A stretch of 10,805 nt of DNA from Desulfobacteraceae bacterium 4572_19 (lineage in GTDB: Bacteria; Desulfobacterota; Desulfobacteria; Desulfobacterales; NBLS01), in the NCBI GenBank assembly GCA_002084385.1, contig NBLS01000033.1, forward strand, positions 1 through 10,805, written 5' to 3'. The notes beneath the pieces were generated by a model. That model was not told the DNA's origin, searched no databases, and saw nothing but the letters and a program-made list of their open reading frames with translations. This document shows positions 1 to 6,101 of the stretch, piece after piece. The number at the start of each line of letters is the position of its first letter. Within the stretch, counting starts at the first letter, position 1. A program made the position numbers and the translations under genes.

Positions 1-204
1 TCCAGAAAATAATAGTATCTCTTTGTGAAGTTCACTTTCAATAGTATTTGCAAGCTCTTTCCATTTATCTTTTGGAATATCCAATATGCCAAGATTTAAA
101 ATCAGCTTTTGCCTCGGACCATTCGGAGTACGGATGGATTCAACCAGTTGGTGCTGGATATATTTTTTATTTTTTTTAAATTTTGTGCTTTCTCGTATAA
201 ACAT
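1..204 (-). CDS. IS1634-family transposase, N-terminal fragment cut by window edge
   Basis: This is an open reading frame of 68 codons from an ATG at 204 to the first base of the window, without a stop, so only the N-terminus is visible. It begins MFIRESTKFKKNKKY and continues with QLVESIRTPNGPRQKLIL, then NLG, LDIPKDKW and a helix ending IESELHKEI. The pattern 'QLVES-R...GPRQ...LNLG...P...W..LA..IE' is the usual opening of IS1634-type (DDE, IS4-superfamily-related) transposases. The catalytic residues would lie outside the window, so intactness cannot be judged. There is no strong Shine-Dalgarno before the ATG. The gene starts 46 bases beyond the icd stop, so the right end of the insertion sequence should lie between 205 and 249. 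I cannot define its terminal repeat from one end. Confidence 0.8.
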   Translation of the reverse strand, partial: MFIRESTKFKKNKKYIQHQLVESIRTPNGPRQKLILNLGILDIPKDKWKELANTIESELHKEILLFSG

Positions 205-249
205 AAGGCAACTTTAACAATAAAAAAACACCCAGCAGTCAATCCATAC

Positions 250-1452
250 TCACCCTACAAGTCTTTGTGCAATAGTATCAAGAAATTGCGTGGAATTAAG
301 AACTTCTTTTGCTGAAGGTTCACAAATTGCAGCGAGATCTCCTGTCATAAAGCCGTCTTCTATTGTTTTAATAACCGTATCTTCTAACCTGTCTGCAAAA
401 TCACAAAGTTCCTGTAAAGAGTCCAACTCTCCTCGTTTTCTTAAAGCTCCGGTCCATGCGAAAATAAGAGCTACAGCATTTGTAGATGTTTTTTCTCCTT
501 TAAGATGTTTATAATAATGCCTCTGCACTGTTCCATGGGCAGCTTCATATTCAAAATATCCATGGGGAGAAACCAATACTGATGACATCATGGCAAGGGA
601 ACCAAAAGCGGATGCCACCATATCACTCATTACATCACCATCATAATTTTTACACGCCCAAAGCATTCCACCTTCTGTTTTCATCATTCTGGCAACAACA
701 TCATCTATTAAAGTATAGAAAAATGTAATTGAGGCTTTTTCAAATTTTTCTTTATACTCTTTCTCAAAAATTTCTTCAAAAATATTTTTAAAAGTTTGGT
801 CATACTTTTTTGAAATTGTATCTTTTGTAGCAAACCAGCAATCTATTTTTTCCCCAAGAGAATACTCAAAACACGCCCTTGCAAAACTTGAAATTGACGC
901 TTCTGTATTATGCATCCCCTGAATAATACCAGGTCCTTCAAACTCCACGATTGTTTCCCTTGTTTCATTACCCTTTGCATCAGTAAAAACTATCTCAGCC
1001 TTACCGCCGGTTTCAGTTTTAATTTCAGCATTTTTATAAAAATCACCATATGCATGTCTTCCCACAACAATTGGTTTTTCCCATGATTTAACAGCGGGTT
1101 TTATATTCTTTACAATAATAGGTTTTCTAAATACGGTTCCATCTAACATATGTCGGATTGTTCCATTAGGACTTTTCCACTGTTTTAATAAATCATACTC
1201 TTCTACCCTTTCCTCATTAGGTGTAATAGTTGCATTTTTTACACCCACACCATATTTTTTAATTGCATTTGCTGCATCAATTGTAATTTGGTCATGGGTT
1301 TCATCTCTTTTTTCTATACCAAGATCATAATACTCGGTTTTTAAATCCACAAACGGCTCTATAAGTTTTTCCTTAATAACCGGCCATAAAACCCTTGTCA
1401 TTTCATCACCATCCAACTCGACAAGAGGTGTTTTCATTTGAATCTTTGTCAT
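250..1452 (-). CDS. icd: NADP-dependent isocitrate dehydrogenase, eukaryote-like homodimeric type
   Basis: It converts isocitrate and NADP+ to 2-oxoglutarate, CO2 and NADPH in the cytoplasmic TCA cycle. The 400 residues match the length of the IDH1/IDH2-like subfamily rather than the E. coli Icd type. Visible landmarks are [10 protein letters not shown] (72-81), the substrate loop SPNGTIR (94-100), GRHAYGD with the isocitrate-binding Arg132, the catalytic-region Lys at FATKDTI (210), metal-binding Asp residues in LIDDVVA (250-251) and YDGDVMSD (270-277), and the cofactor loop [13 protein letters not shown] (304-316). Arg311 and His312 there correspond to the pair that selects NADP over NAD. 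An AAAGGA ribosome site lies 8 bases before the ATG. It looks intact. Its stop is followed within 50 bases by a transposase gene, and its upstream gap is filled by repeats, so it is probably transcribed from its own promoter or by read-through from gmk/rlmB. The last few residues (RLVG) could have been altered by the nearby insertion. Confidence 0.95.
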   Translation of the reverse strand: MTKIQMKTPLVELDGDEMTRVLWPVIKEKLIEPFVDLKTEYYDLGIEKRDETHDQITIDAANAIKKYGVGVKNATITPNEERVEEYDLLKQWKSPNGTIRHMLDGTVFRKPIIVKNIKPAVKSWEKPIVVGRHAYGDFYKNAEIKTETGGKAEIVFTDAKGNETRETIVEFEGPGIIQGMHNTEASISSFARACFEYSLGEKIDCWFATKDTISKKYDQTFKNIFEEIFEKEYKEKFEKASITFFYTLIDDVVARMMKTEGGMLWACKNYDGDVMSDMVASAFGSLAMMSSVLVSPHGYFEYEAAHGTVQRHYYKHLKGEKTSTNAVALIFAWTGALRKRGELDSLQELCDFADRLEDTVIKTIEDGFMTGDLAAICEPSAKEVLNSTQFLDTIAQRLVG

Positions 1453-1474
1453 TTTTTTTCCTTTATAATTTTTC

Positions 1475-1629
1475 TATGAAAGTCCATCAAAAAGCCACAT
1501 TGTACAGACTTTCATTTTTTGTTGTGGCGTACTATTCGCCGTGGCGATTATATGAAAGTCCATAGAAACGCTGTATTATAAAGACTTTCATTTTTTATTG
1601 TGGCATATTATCCGCCATGGCAAGTTATA
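1475..1629. repeat. R1 repeat, tandem pair (upstream of icd)
   Basis: Two head-to-tail units of about 76 bases (1475-1550 and 1551-1629) fill most of the rlmB-icd gap. Each starts TATGAAAGTCCAT and has a dissimilar 22-base stretch, then GACTTTCATTTTTT, then TTGTGGC and a GGCG...CGCC-type mini-hairpin (1526-1540 in unit 1). ATGAAAGTC (1476-1484, 1552-1560) and GACTTTCAT (1507-1515, 1583-1591) are perfect 9-bp inverted arms separated by 22 bases in both units. Alternatively the conserved block 1507-1560 can be viewed as a 54-bp element bounded by GACTTTCAT/ATGAAAGTC. Related copies occur at 4679-4741 and 8411-8546. Confidence 0.85.
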
Positions 1630-1639
1630 TTCAATAACC

Positions 1640-1674
1640 ATTTATGCAAACATGAAAAGCTTGTAAACACCTAC
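1640..1674. repeat. R3 repeat, degenerate partial copy at the rlmB 3' end
   Basis: TTTATGCAAACATGA...TTGTAAACACCTACA resembles 8670-8703, which has TTTATGCGAAGATGA...TTGTGAACGCTTACA. About 25 of 34 positions match with one gap, and many differences are transitions. It touches the TAG stop of the rlmB remnant at 1671-1673, just as the better copy lies against the mlaF stop. Being short and diverged, it is a tentative assignment. Confidence 0.5.
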
Positions 1675-2340
1675 ATTCTCTGCCTTAATACTTCATACAT
1701 AACAACTGCCCCTGCAACTGATGCATTCAATGAATTAAAACTGCCTATTTGAGGAATTGAAACAAGAAAATCACAATGTTTTTTTACAAGTGGCCGAATG
1801 CCCCTATCTTCTCCTCCTATAACAACAGCTAATGGTATCTTTAAATCCATATTAAAAAGAGTAGAATCGCCATGGGCATCTAAACCGGCAATCCAGAATC
1901 CTTTTTTTTTTAACTCTACAATAGTATTTACCATATTTGTTACACGGGCAACTTTACTATGCTCCAAAGCACCGGCAGAAGCTCTTGATACTGCCAACTC
2001 CATCCAAAAGTAAAAAAAACGGGCTTGTAACATCTTTTTTTTGTGTTTGCAAAATATCATTTATACCAACAAATGGATAGTTTGATACAGTAACTGCAAC
2101 CCCTTGATGTTGTTTTCCATCAACCATGGATGCAAGTTCTGCAGTTGTAACTTTTATCATCGGAATTTTTTTTGTATTTGCAAGATCAAAAATTGGTTTT
2201 ATTCGTTCAGCACACTTTATTGATTTTCCTTTGGTTTTATCTTGCAATATGTAAAGATTAAAAAAATTTCTACGACCTGCTTTTAAAGCCTCATAAACAG
2301 AATTTATTCCAAAAAGTATTTCACTTTTTTTTCTTTTCAT
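1671..2340 (-). pseudogene. rlmB: 23S rRNA (guanosine-2'-O) methyltransferase RlmB, disrupted by an internal deletion
   Basis: RlmB 2'-O-methylates a guanosine in the peptidyl-transferase region of 23S rRNA. The N-terminal part (2340 to about 1996) begins MKRKKSEILFGINSVYEALK and carries the L30e-like substrate-binding domain, ending in VDGKQHQGVAVTVSNYPF and then PFFLLLDGV. The C-terminal part, in another frame, resumes with AVSRASAGALEHSKVARVTN and holds SPOUT motifs 2 (AVVIGGEDRGI) and 3 (IPQIGSFNSLNASVAGAV), ending VLRQRM at the 1671 stop. Homologues have some 33-36 residues between these parts (DPHNLGA-R motif 1 with the catalytic Arg, then GVHAVIVPK). These are absent, and the frame changes at about 1991-1998. 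The start overlaps the gmk stop as ATGA. The product should be a truncated protein without catalysis. A sequencing or assembly error is the alternative, but the loss of about 100 bases is too large for a simple indel. Confidence 0.88.
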
Positions 2341-2918
2341 TTTATTTTTTTATTTACCACAATATTTATTAATTCATCTGCTGCAATCTGTATATTATCA
2401 TTTACCACACAATATTTATAAAAATTTTTTTGTGCTATTTCCTGTTCTGCATTATTTAAACGTTTTTCAATTACTTCACGACTATCTGTCCCTCGTAAAA
2501 TAAGTCTTGTTTTTAATTCATCCATAGATGGTGGCATTATAAATATAGTAATACAATCAGGGTATTTTTTTACAATCTGTTTTGCACCCTGGACATCAAT
2601 ATCTAAAAGCACGTCAATTCCAGCTTCCAGTTTTTTATCAATAAATTCCATTGATGTTCCATAATAATTACCATGTACCTTTGCCCACTCCGCCCACACA
2701 TTTTCTTTGATTTTTTGCTGAAAAAGCTCCTTTTCAATAAAAAAATAATCCACTCCATCCTGCTCACCATCTCTTATATTTCTTGTGGTATGCGATATGG
2801 AAAAAATCATATCGGGAACGTTTTTCAATAACATCTGACTTAAAGTAGTTTTTCCTGTTCCTGAAGGTGCAGAAATAATAAAAAGCCTGCCATGATGATT
2901 ATTTAAATTAGTACTCAT
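2337..2918 (-). CDS. gmk: guanylate kinase
   Basis: It phosphorylates GMP to GDP with ATP in the cytoplasm and is normally essential for guanine nucleotide supply. From the ATG at 2918 the protein has 193 residues, normal for the family. The P-loop SAPSGTGKTT is at 16-25. The GMP-binding region follows as SHTTRNIRDGEQDGVDYFF (42-60) and EWAKVHGNYYGTS (77-89), with LLDIDVQGA (104-112) and a C-terminal lid region containing LRGTDSREVIEKRL. I prefer ATG 2918 (MSTNLNN) over an in-frame TTG at 2945. An AAGAG ribosome site precedes 2918 at a suitable distance, and family members start close to the P-loop. The stop overlaps the rlmB start (ATGA), indicating translational coupling in the ancestral operon. 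This is the only undamaged gene in the 1671-4649 block. Confidence 0.96.
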   Translation of the reverse strand: MSTNLNNHHGRLFIISAPSGTGKTTLSQMLLKNVPDMIFSISHTTRNIRDGEQDGVDYFFIEKELFQQKIKENVWAEWAKVHGNYYGTSMEFIDKKLEAGIDVLLDIDVQGAKQIVKKYPDCITIFIMPPSMDELKTRLILRGTDSREVIEKRLNNAEQEIAQKNFYKYCVVNDNIQIAADELINIVVNKKIK

Positions 2919-2934
2919 TATCAACTCTTCGTTT

Positions 2935-3108
2935 TCATTTTTCAACTTTCACTTTTCCCTCTGTTAAAGCTAAATATCTATTTGATACTGTTTCAGCCTG
3001 AATGGCAGAAAGAACTACATGATTGCTGTCTAAAATAATTATTGAACGTGTTTTACGACCATGGGTTACATCCAAAAGTTTTTTTAGATCTCTTGCTTCA
3101 TCTTTCAA
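2935..3108 (-). pseudogene. RemA/DUF370-family regulator, N-terminal half missing
   Basis: Reading from a TTG at 3108, the frame gives [20 protein letters not shown], then [20 protein letters not shown] and VSNRYL, ending EGKVKVEK at the stop at 2935. This is the C-terminal half of the small RemA (DUF370) DNA-binding family, typically 75-95 residues, which characteristically sits between yicC and gmk. The conserved opening (LLNIGFGN...VVAIVSP.S.P.KR) is absent, and a TAA lies two codons upstream in the same frame, so about 25-40 residues are missing. Sequence immediately upstream encodes [20 protein letters not shown] (3155-3105) in another frame. That could be either the RemA start fused to a deletion or the displaced YicC tail. 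The remnant ends 16 bases before the gmk start. It is probably non-functional. Confidence 0.8.
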
Positions 3109-3155
3109 ACATTAAGCAAAGCTTGTTTTTTTAAGATATTCAGTTCTTCTTGCAT
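3105..3155 (-). other. 16-codon remnant ORF: displaced yicC tail or remA start
   Basis: ATG at 3155 follows GGGAG by 9 bases and AAGG by none. It reads [16 protein letters not shown] then TGA. The spacing, composition and stop fit the usual YicC ending (S-ELEKIREQVQNIE-stop), which the main yicC body lacks. The ending ALLNV also fits the start of RemA proteins (LLNIGFGN). Either way it is a fragment left at a deletion or insertion junction, not an independent gene. Confidence 0.4.
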
Positions 3156-3168
3156 CCTTAGACTCCCA

Positions 3169-3207
3169 TTATTTTTTTGTAAACCCTTAGGGCTCACAAA
3201 AAAATAA
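3169..3207. repeat. R2 palindrome, near-perfect hairpin copy
   Basis: TTATTTTTTTGTAAACCCT (3169-3187) and AGGGCTCACAAAAAAATAA (3189-3207) pair at 17 of 19 positions around a single central base. The half-palindrome is shared with 4014-4041 and, more distantly, with 7291-7341. It lies 10 bases past the stop of the yicC remnant. It has no trailing T-run beyond the arm in the minus direction, so it is not a classical terminator, although it would fold strongly in RNA. Confidence 0.8.
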
Positions 3208-3217
3208 CTTGTACTTC

Positions 3218-3990
3218 TTAAACGCCGATATGTCTAATTGGATTACGTTGTGAAAGCTCAAAATACGACAGTATTCCTACGCTTTCACAACGTGAAATTT
3301 CAGCACTTCCGGTTTTTGATCCTATAGTATTAAACTCTCTATTAAATTCCTGAATTAAAAAATTAAGTTTTTTTCCAACCACAGCTTCTGATACCAAAAT
3401 ATCTCTAAACTGCTTAATATGACTTACTGCCCTTACAATTTCCTCTGAAATATCACTTTTATCTGCAAGAAATGCTGCTTCCTGAGCAACTCTTGCCTCG
3501 TCTAACTCTACGGTACCTTTTGTCAACGTATTTATTCTCTCTTTTAAACGTTGGAAATATTGAGCATGGAGATCACAACTTCCATCTTCTATCTGTTTTA
3601 TGCTGTTTTCAATAAACATTAATCTTTTAATAAAATCCTCAGCAAGAAATTCACCTTCAGTTTTACGCATTTTATCGAGTTTTTCAAGAGATTTTTGCAC
3701 ACACTGTGAAATCAACGGCCATTGTTCTTCCAAATTATCTTCTAACTCCACCTTGTTTATTATCTCTGTGCCGGCACAAAGTTGATCAATAGTTATTTTT
3801 CCTTCAAGGTCAAACATTTTCTTTAATTCAACAAGGCAATTATAATATGATAGAGCTCGAACCTTATCTATTTCAAACATCGGTAAACTTAAAGAGCCAT
3901 TTAAATCTGAATCAGATGTTGGCAAATCAGAACCGTACAATCATTCATATTTTCTGTAACACTTGCAAATGCAGTCATACTTTTTATCAT
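3218..3990 (-). pseudogene. yicC: YicC/YloC-family endoribonuclease, disrupted at both ends
   Basis: YicC-type proteins are endoribonucleases of about 290 residues. The true start is ATG 3990 (MIKSMTAFASVTENMNDCTV, the family's opening) with AAGG upstream. After codon 20 the frame breaks at about 3930-3935. The usual next stretch (EIRSYNSRHLD... to the RGRVE region, roughly 50 residues) is absent, and the gene resumes in another frame at SDLPTSDSDLNG, then FEIDKVRALSYYN. The C-terminal DUF1732 part is well kept: VELDEARVAQEAAFLADKSD, ISEEIVRAVSHI and NREFNTIGSKTGSAEISR. After ISR the reading enters a palindromic repeat (3245-3293) and ends in a non-family tail stopping at 3218. The expected final helix is missing here and may survive at 3105-3155. 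A TTG at 3940 could start a truncated product, but inactivity is more likely. DUF4416 lies directly upstream and remA downstream. Confidence 0.85.
3245..3293. repeat. Nested palindrome inserted in the yicC tail
   Basis: ACGTTGTGAAAGC (3245-3257) and GCTTTCACAACGT (3281-3293) are perfect 13-bp inverted arms, enclosing AATAC/GTATT (3262-3266, 3271-3275). The outer arm begins inside the codon for the last family-conserved residue of YicC (ISR), so this looks like an inserted mobile hairpin rather than native coding sequence. I see no second copy in the window. It only loosely resembles the R3 arm TTGTGAACGC. Confidence 0.75.
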
Positions 3991-4013
3991 ATTTTTTTTA
4001 CCTTACTCAATAA

Positions 4014-4041
4014 GACAAGTTATTTTTTGGTGAACCCTAAG
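4014..4041. repeat. R2 half-palindrome overlapping the DUF4416 stop
   Basis: ACAAGTTATTTTTTGGTGAA followed by CCCTAAG matches, on the opposite strand, CTTAGGGCTCACAAAAAA and following bases at 3187-3213. It covers the TAA at 4020-4022 and encodes the terminal LGFTKK of the DUF4416 protein. Only one arm is present here. Confidence 0.7.
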
Positions 4042-4649
4042 CCCTTATATTTTTTAAAAACAATACGATACTTATTTCGCACGGTTTCAAGATATTCACA
4101 AAATAATGGGTGTGCATAATCGGGATATGTCCATGGTAACGTCTGGAACCCATCTTTATTATAAATCAGGGTAAGGTCTGCATAAATACCGCATCCTATG
4201 TATATCCTGTGGGAAAAATCTTTACCCGTAGCAAGAATAAAACGTGATAACAACATATACCCCGGATCAATATTAATTACTCTTTTACCTTGTATCGCTG
4301 TTTTTTGCTCTATTGAATTTGTAAAAATCTTAATTTTAGCAAGATCCTCTTGTTCTATAAGTTGCTCAAAAGATAGAATTCGTCTGAAAAGAGGTCCATC
4401 CATCTCCTTTTCATAGTAGGAAGTATAATCAAAATCAAACCATGAACTTGCCATATCAATTTTGCCAAATTTACTCTCTAATTTTCTTGCAGCAAAATCA
4501 AGACTACCTTTATCTTTCATAAACAAGCTAATTACAAGTTTTGCCGGATCGGGCAATTTCACAAGACCATCTCCTGCATCAGTTAAAACCACACTCTCTT
4601 TACATTTCGGACATGCTAATATTTCAAGCAATTCTTTACTTAAAGCCAC
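4020..4649 (-). CDS. Trm112-like stub fused in frame to a DUF4416 protein
   Basis: The start is GTG at 4649, preceded by AAGGAG at 7 bases. Residues 1-31 (MALSKELLEILACPKCKESV, then VLTDAGDGLVK) are the first half of a Trm112/UPF0434-type zinc-ribbon protein with Cys13 and Cys16. The second Cys pair and the YPI...IP.ML half are missing. From residue 32 (LPDPAKLVISLFMKDK) the protein is a nearly complete DUF4416 member, with FDFDYTSYYEKEMDGPLFRR (71-90), LSFEQL, KIFTNSIE, INIDPGYM (126-132), ATGKDFSHRIYIGCGIYADL and LPWTYPDY (171-178). DUF4416 has no known function. Trm112, DUF4416 and yicC are separate neighbours in related bacteria as I recall them, so this looks like a gene fusion made by an in-frame deletion. 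The last residues (KGLGFTKK) lie in repeat R2. DUF4416 could still work, but the Trm112 half cannot bind zinc normally. Confidence 0.85.
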   Translation of the reverse strand: MALSKELLEILACPKCKESVVLTDAGDGLVKLPDPAKLVISLFMKDKGSLDFAARKLESKFGKIDMASSWFDFDYTSYYEKEMDGPLFRRILSFEQLIEQEDLAKIKIFTNSIEQKTAIQGKRVINIDPGYMLLSRFILATGKDFSHRIYIGCGIYADLTLIYNKDGFQTLPWTYPDYAHPLFCEYLETVRNKYRIVFKKYKGLGFTKK

Positions 4650-4678
4650 TGTCTATCTCCTTATTTTATAAACTTGTC

Positions 4679-4741
4679 ATAGGGAATATACACCATAACA
4701 AAAGTGAAAATTTTCATTACGCCACAACAAAATATGAAAGT
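4679..4741. repeat. R1 repeat, two partial degenerate units
   Basis: TACGCCACAACAAAATATGA (4718-4737), ending in AAGT, matches the R1 core. Just before it, GGGAATATACACCATAACAA with AAGTG is a diverged second copy. The block occupies the gap between the DctM stop and the Trm112/DUF4416 start and is followed directly by an R4 hairpin. Together they account for the roughly 130-base intergenic region. Confidence 0.7.
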
Positions 4742-4752
4742 ATATGCTTATT

Positions 4753-4778
4753 GGGCAAACACACAGGTTTACCCCTAC
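4753..4778. repeat. R4 small hairpin repeat next to the dctM stop
   Basis: GGGCAAAC (4753-4760) pairs with GTTTACCC (4767-4774) with one mismatch and is followed by CTAC. It ends three bases before the dctM stop codon at 4781-4783. Copies with the same layout, a GGGCA arm and a CCCTAC ending, are at 8474-8500 and 10696-10720. Confidence 0.7.
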
Positions 4779-4780
4779 GT

Positions 4781-6094
4781 CTAATACATTAACTCAGGTA
4801 AAAAAAGAATAATCTGTGGGAAAACAAATAAAATTGCGATTCCAATAATTGTTGCAAATATAAACGGAATTATTCCCTTAAAAATTGACTCAAGGGAGAT
4901 ATCTCCCACCACATTTTGAGAAACTCCATACACGACATATACGTTTATTCCAACAGGTGGGGTAATAACTCCCATTTCAGTTATTAAAACAATAATAATG
5001 CCAAACCAGATAGGATCGTATCCCATTGCTATGACTACCGGAAAAAAAACCGGAATGGTCAACATAATAAGTGCAAGGGAGTCCATAAAACAACCGCCTA
5101 TAAAATATATCAGAATTATCATGCCCATAATTACAAAAGAGGGTAAATCAAAACTGCTGATCCATGCAGCAAGGTCAAAAGGAATTCTTGTTACTGCAAG
5201 AAATTTACCAAATACTATTGCACCGGCAATAAGAAACAAAACCATACAAGACGTTCTTAATGTTTCATATAAAGATTTTACAAAAGCATTCCATGTTAGC
5301 TGTCGTCTGATAAGAGAGATTGCAAGGATACCTATAACACCAACTGATGCAGCTTCAGTGGGCGTAAAAAAACCTTTAAATAACCCTCCTACAACAAGCA
5401 TAAAAACAAGAATGGTATCAGTTAATCCTGCCAGAGATTTAATTTTTTCTTTTAATGTAAATTTTTTTCCGGGAGGTCCTTGCTCGGGTGAAAAAAAACA
5501 AATAATATAAATTGTAAGTATAAACAGAATTGTAAGAAGAATAGCCGGAAAAATTCCGGAAACAAATAACGCTCCGATAGATTGCTCCGTTAATATTCCA
5601 TAAACAATCAATACCACACTAGGTGGCATAATCATTCCAAGACCACCGCCCGATGCCACAGATCCTGCAGCGAGTTCATCAGTATATCCATATCGTCTCA
5701 TTTCCGGCATACTTACAGTAGCCATAGTAGCTGCAGTTGCCGGGCTAGAACCGCAAATTGCCCCAAAAGCTGTACATGTTGCAACGGTAGCCATGGAAAG
5801 GCCTCCGCGTATATGGCCAAGAAAATGATATGCAGTATTATATAATTTTCGGCTTATTCCACTGTTAAATCCAATCTGCCCCATTAAAATAAACAGTGGA
5901 ATAGTTGTAAGTCCATATGATGAAAATGCATCATAAATATTTCTTGAAAGAAGATTAAGCCCTCCCTTAAATGATATCAAATAACTAAATCCAGCAAATC
6001 CAACAAGCATCATTACATAAGCCACCGGCATTCTGGTCATAAAAAGAAGCAACATTATAATAATACCGATAATTCCAACAATTGCAGGGTCCAT
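4781..6094 (-). CDS. dctM: TRAP transporter large permease subunit (DctM family)
   Basis: This is the 12-helix-type channel subunit of a tripartite ATP-independent periplasmic transporter in the inner membrane, driving solute uptake with an ion gradient. The 437 residues match the family. It is hydrophobic throughout. Diagnostic stretches are TTIPLFILMGQIGFNSGI, CTAFGAICGSSPATAATMAT, MRRYGYTDELAAGSVASGG, GMIMPPSVVLIVYG, FTPTEAASVGV, the GCFMDSLALIMLTIPVFFPV region and EMGVITPPVGINVYVV. The ATG is 7 bases after the dctQ stop, with AAGGAAAT overlapping the dctQ end, so the two are co-translated. A solute-binding DctP is not found nearby, so the substrate cannot be inferred. No lesion is seen. 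Confidence 0.95.
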   Translation of the reverse strand: MDPAIVGIIGIIIMLLLFMTRMPVAYVMMLVGFAGFSYLISFKGGLNLLSRNIYDAFSSYGLTTIPLFILMGQIGFNSGISRKLYNTAYHFLGHIRGGLSMATVATCTAFGAICGSSPATAATMATVSMPEMRRYGYTDELAAGSVASGGGLGMIMPPSVVLIVYGILTEQSIGALFVSGIFPAILLTILFILTIYIICFFSPEQGPPGKKFTLKEKIKSLAGLTDTILVFMLVVGGLFKGFFTPTEAASVGVIGILAISLIRRQLTWNAFVKSLYETLRTSCMVLFLIAGAIVFGKFLAVTRIPFDLAAWISSFDLPSFVIMGMIILIYFIGGCFMDSLALIMLTIPVFFPVVIAMGYDPIWFGIIIVLITEMGVITPPVGINVYVVYGVSQNVVGDISLESIFKGIIPFIFATIIGIAILFVFPQIILFLPELMY

Positions 6095-6101
6095 ACTTTA
6101 C

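Noticed and set aside
1453..1481. TTGATG - 17 bases - TATAAA as an icd promoter
   Set aside because: The -10 would overlap the AAAGGA ribosome site and place the transcript start at the ATG, which contradicts use of that ribosome site.
1475..1629. Repeat-spacer appearance as a CRISPR array
   Set aside because: There are only two units, the conserved block is over 50 bases with internal hairpins, there are no cas genes, and copies are scattered at other loci. It fits an intergenic palindromic repeat better.
2919..2945. TTG start extending gmk by nine residues
   Set aside because: It overlaps the remA remnant and has no good ribosome site. The ATG at 2918 has AAGAG upstream and gives the normal family N-terminus.
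4998..5510. 170-residue plus-strand ORF
   Set aside because: It lies wholly antisense to dctM, whose protein motifs are clear. The plus-strand translation has no recognisable domain or ribosome site and is the by-product of hydrophobic codons on the other strand.
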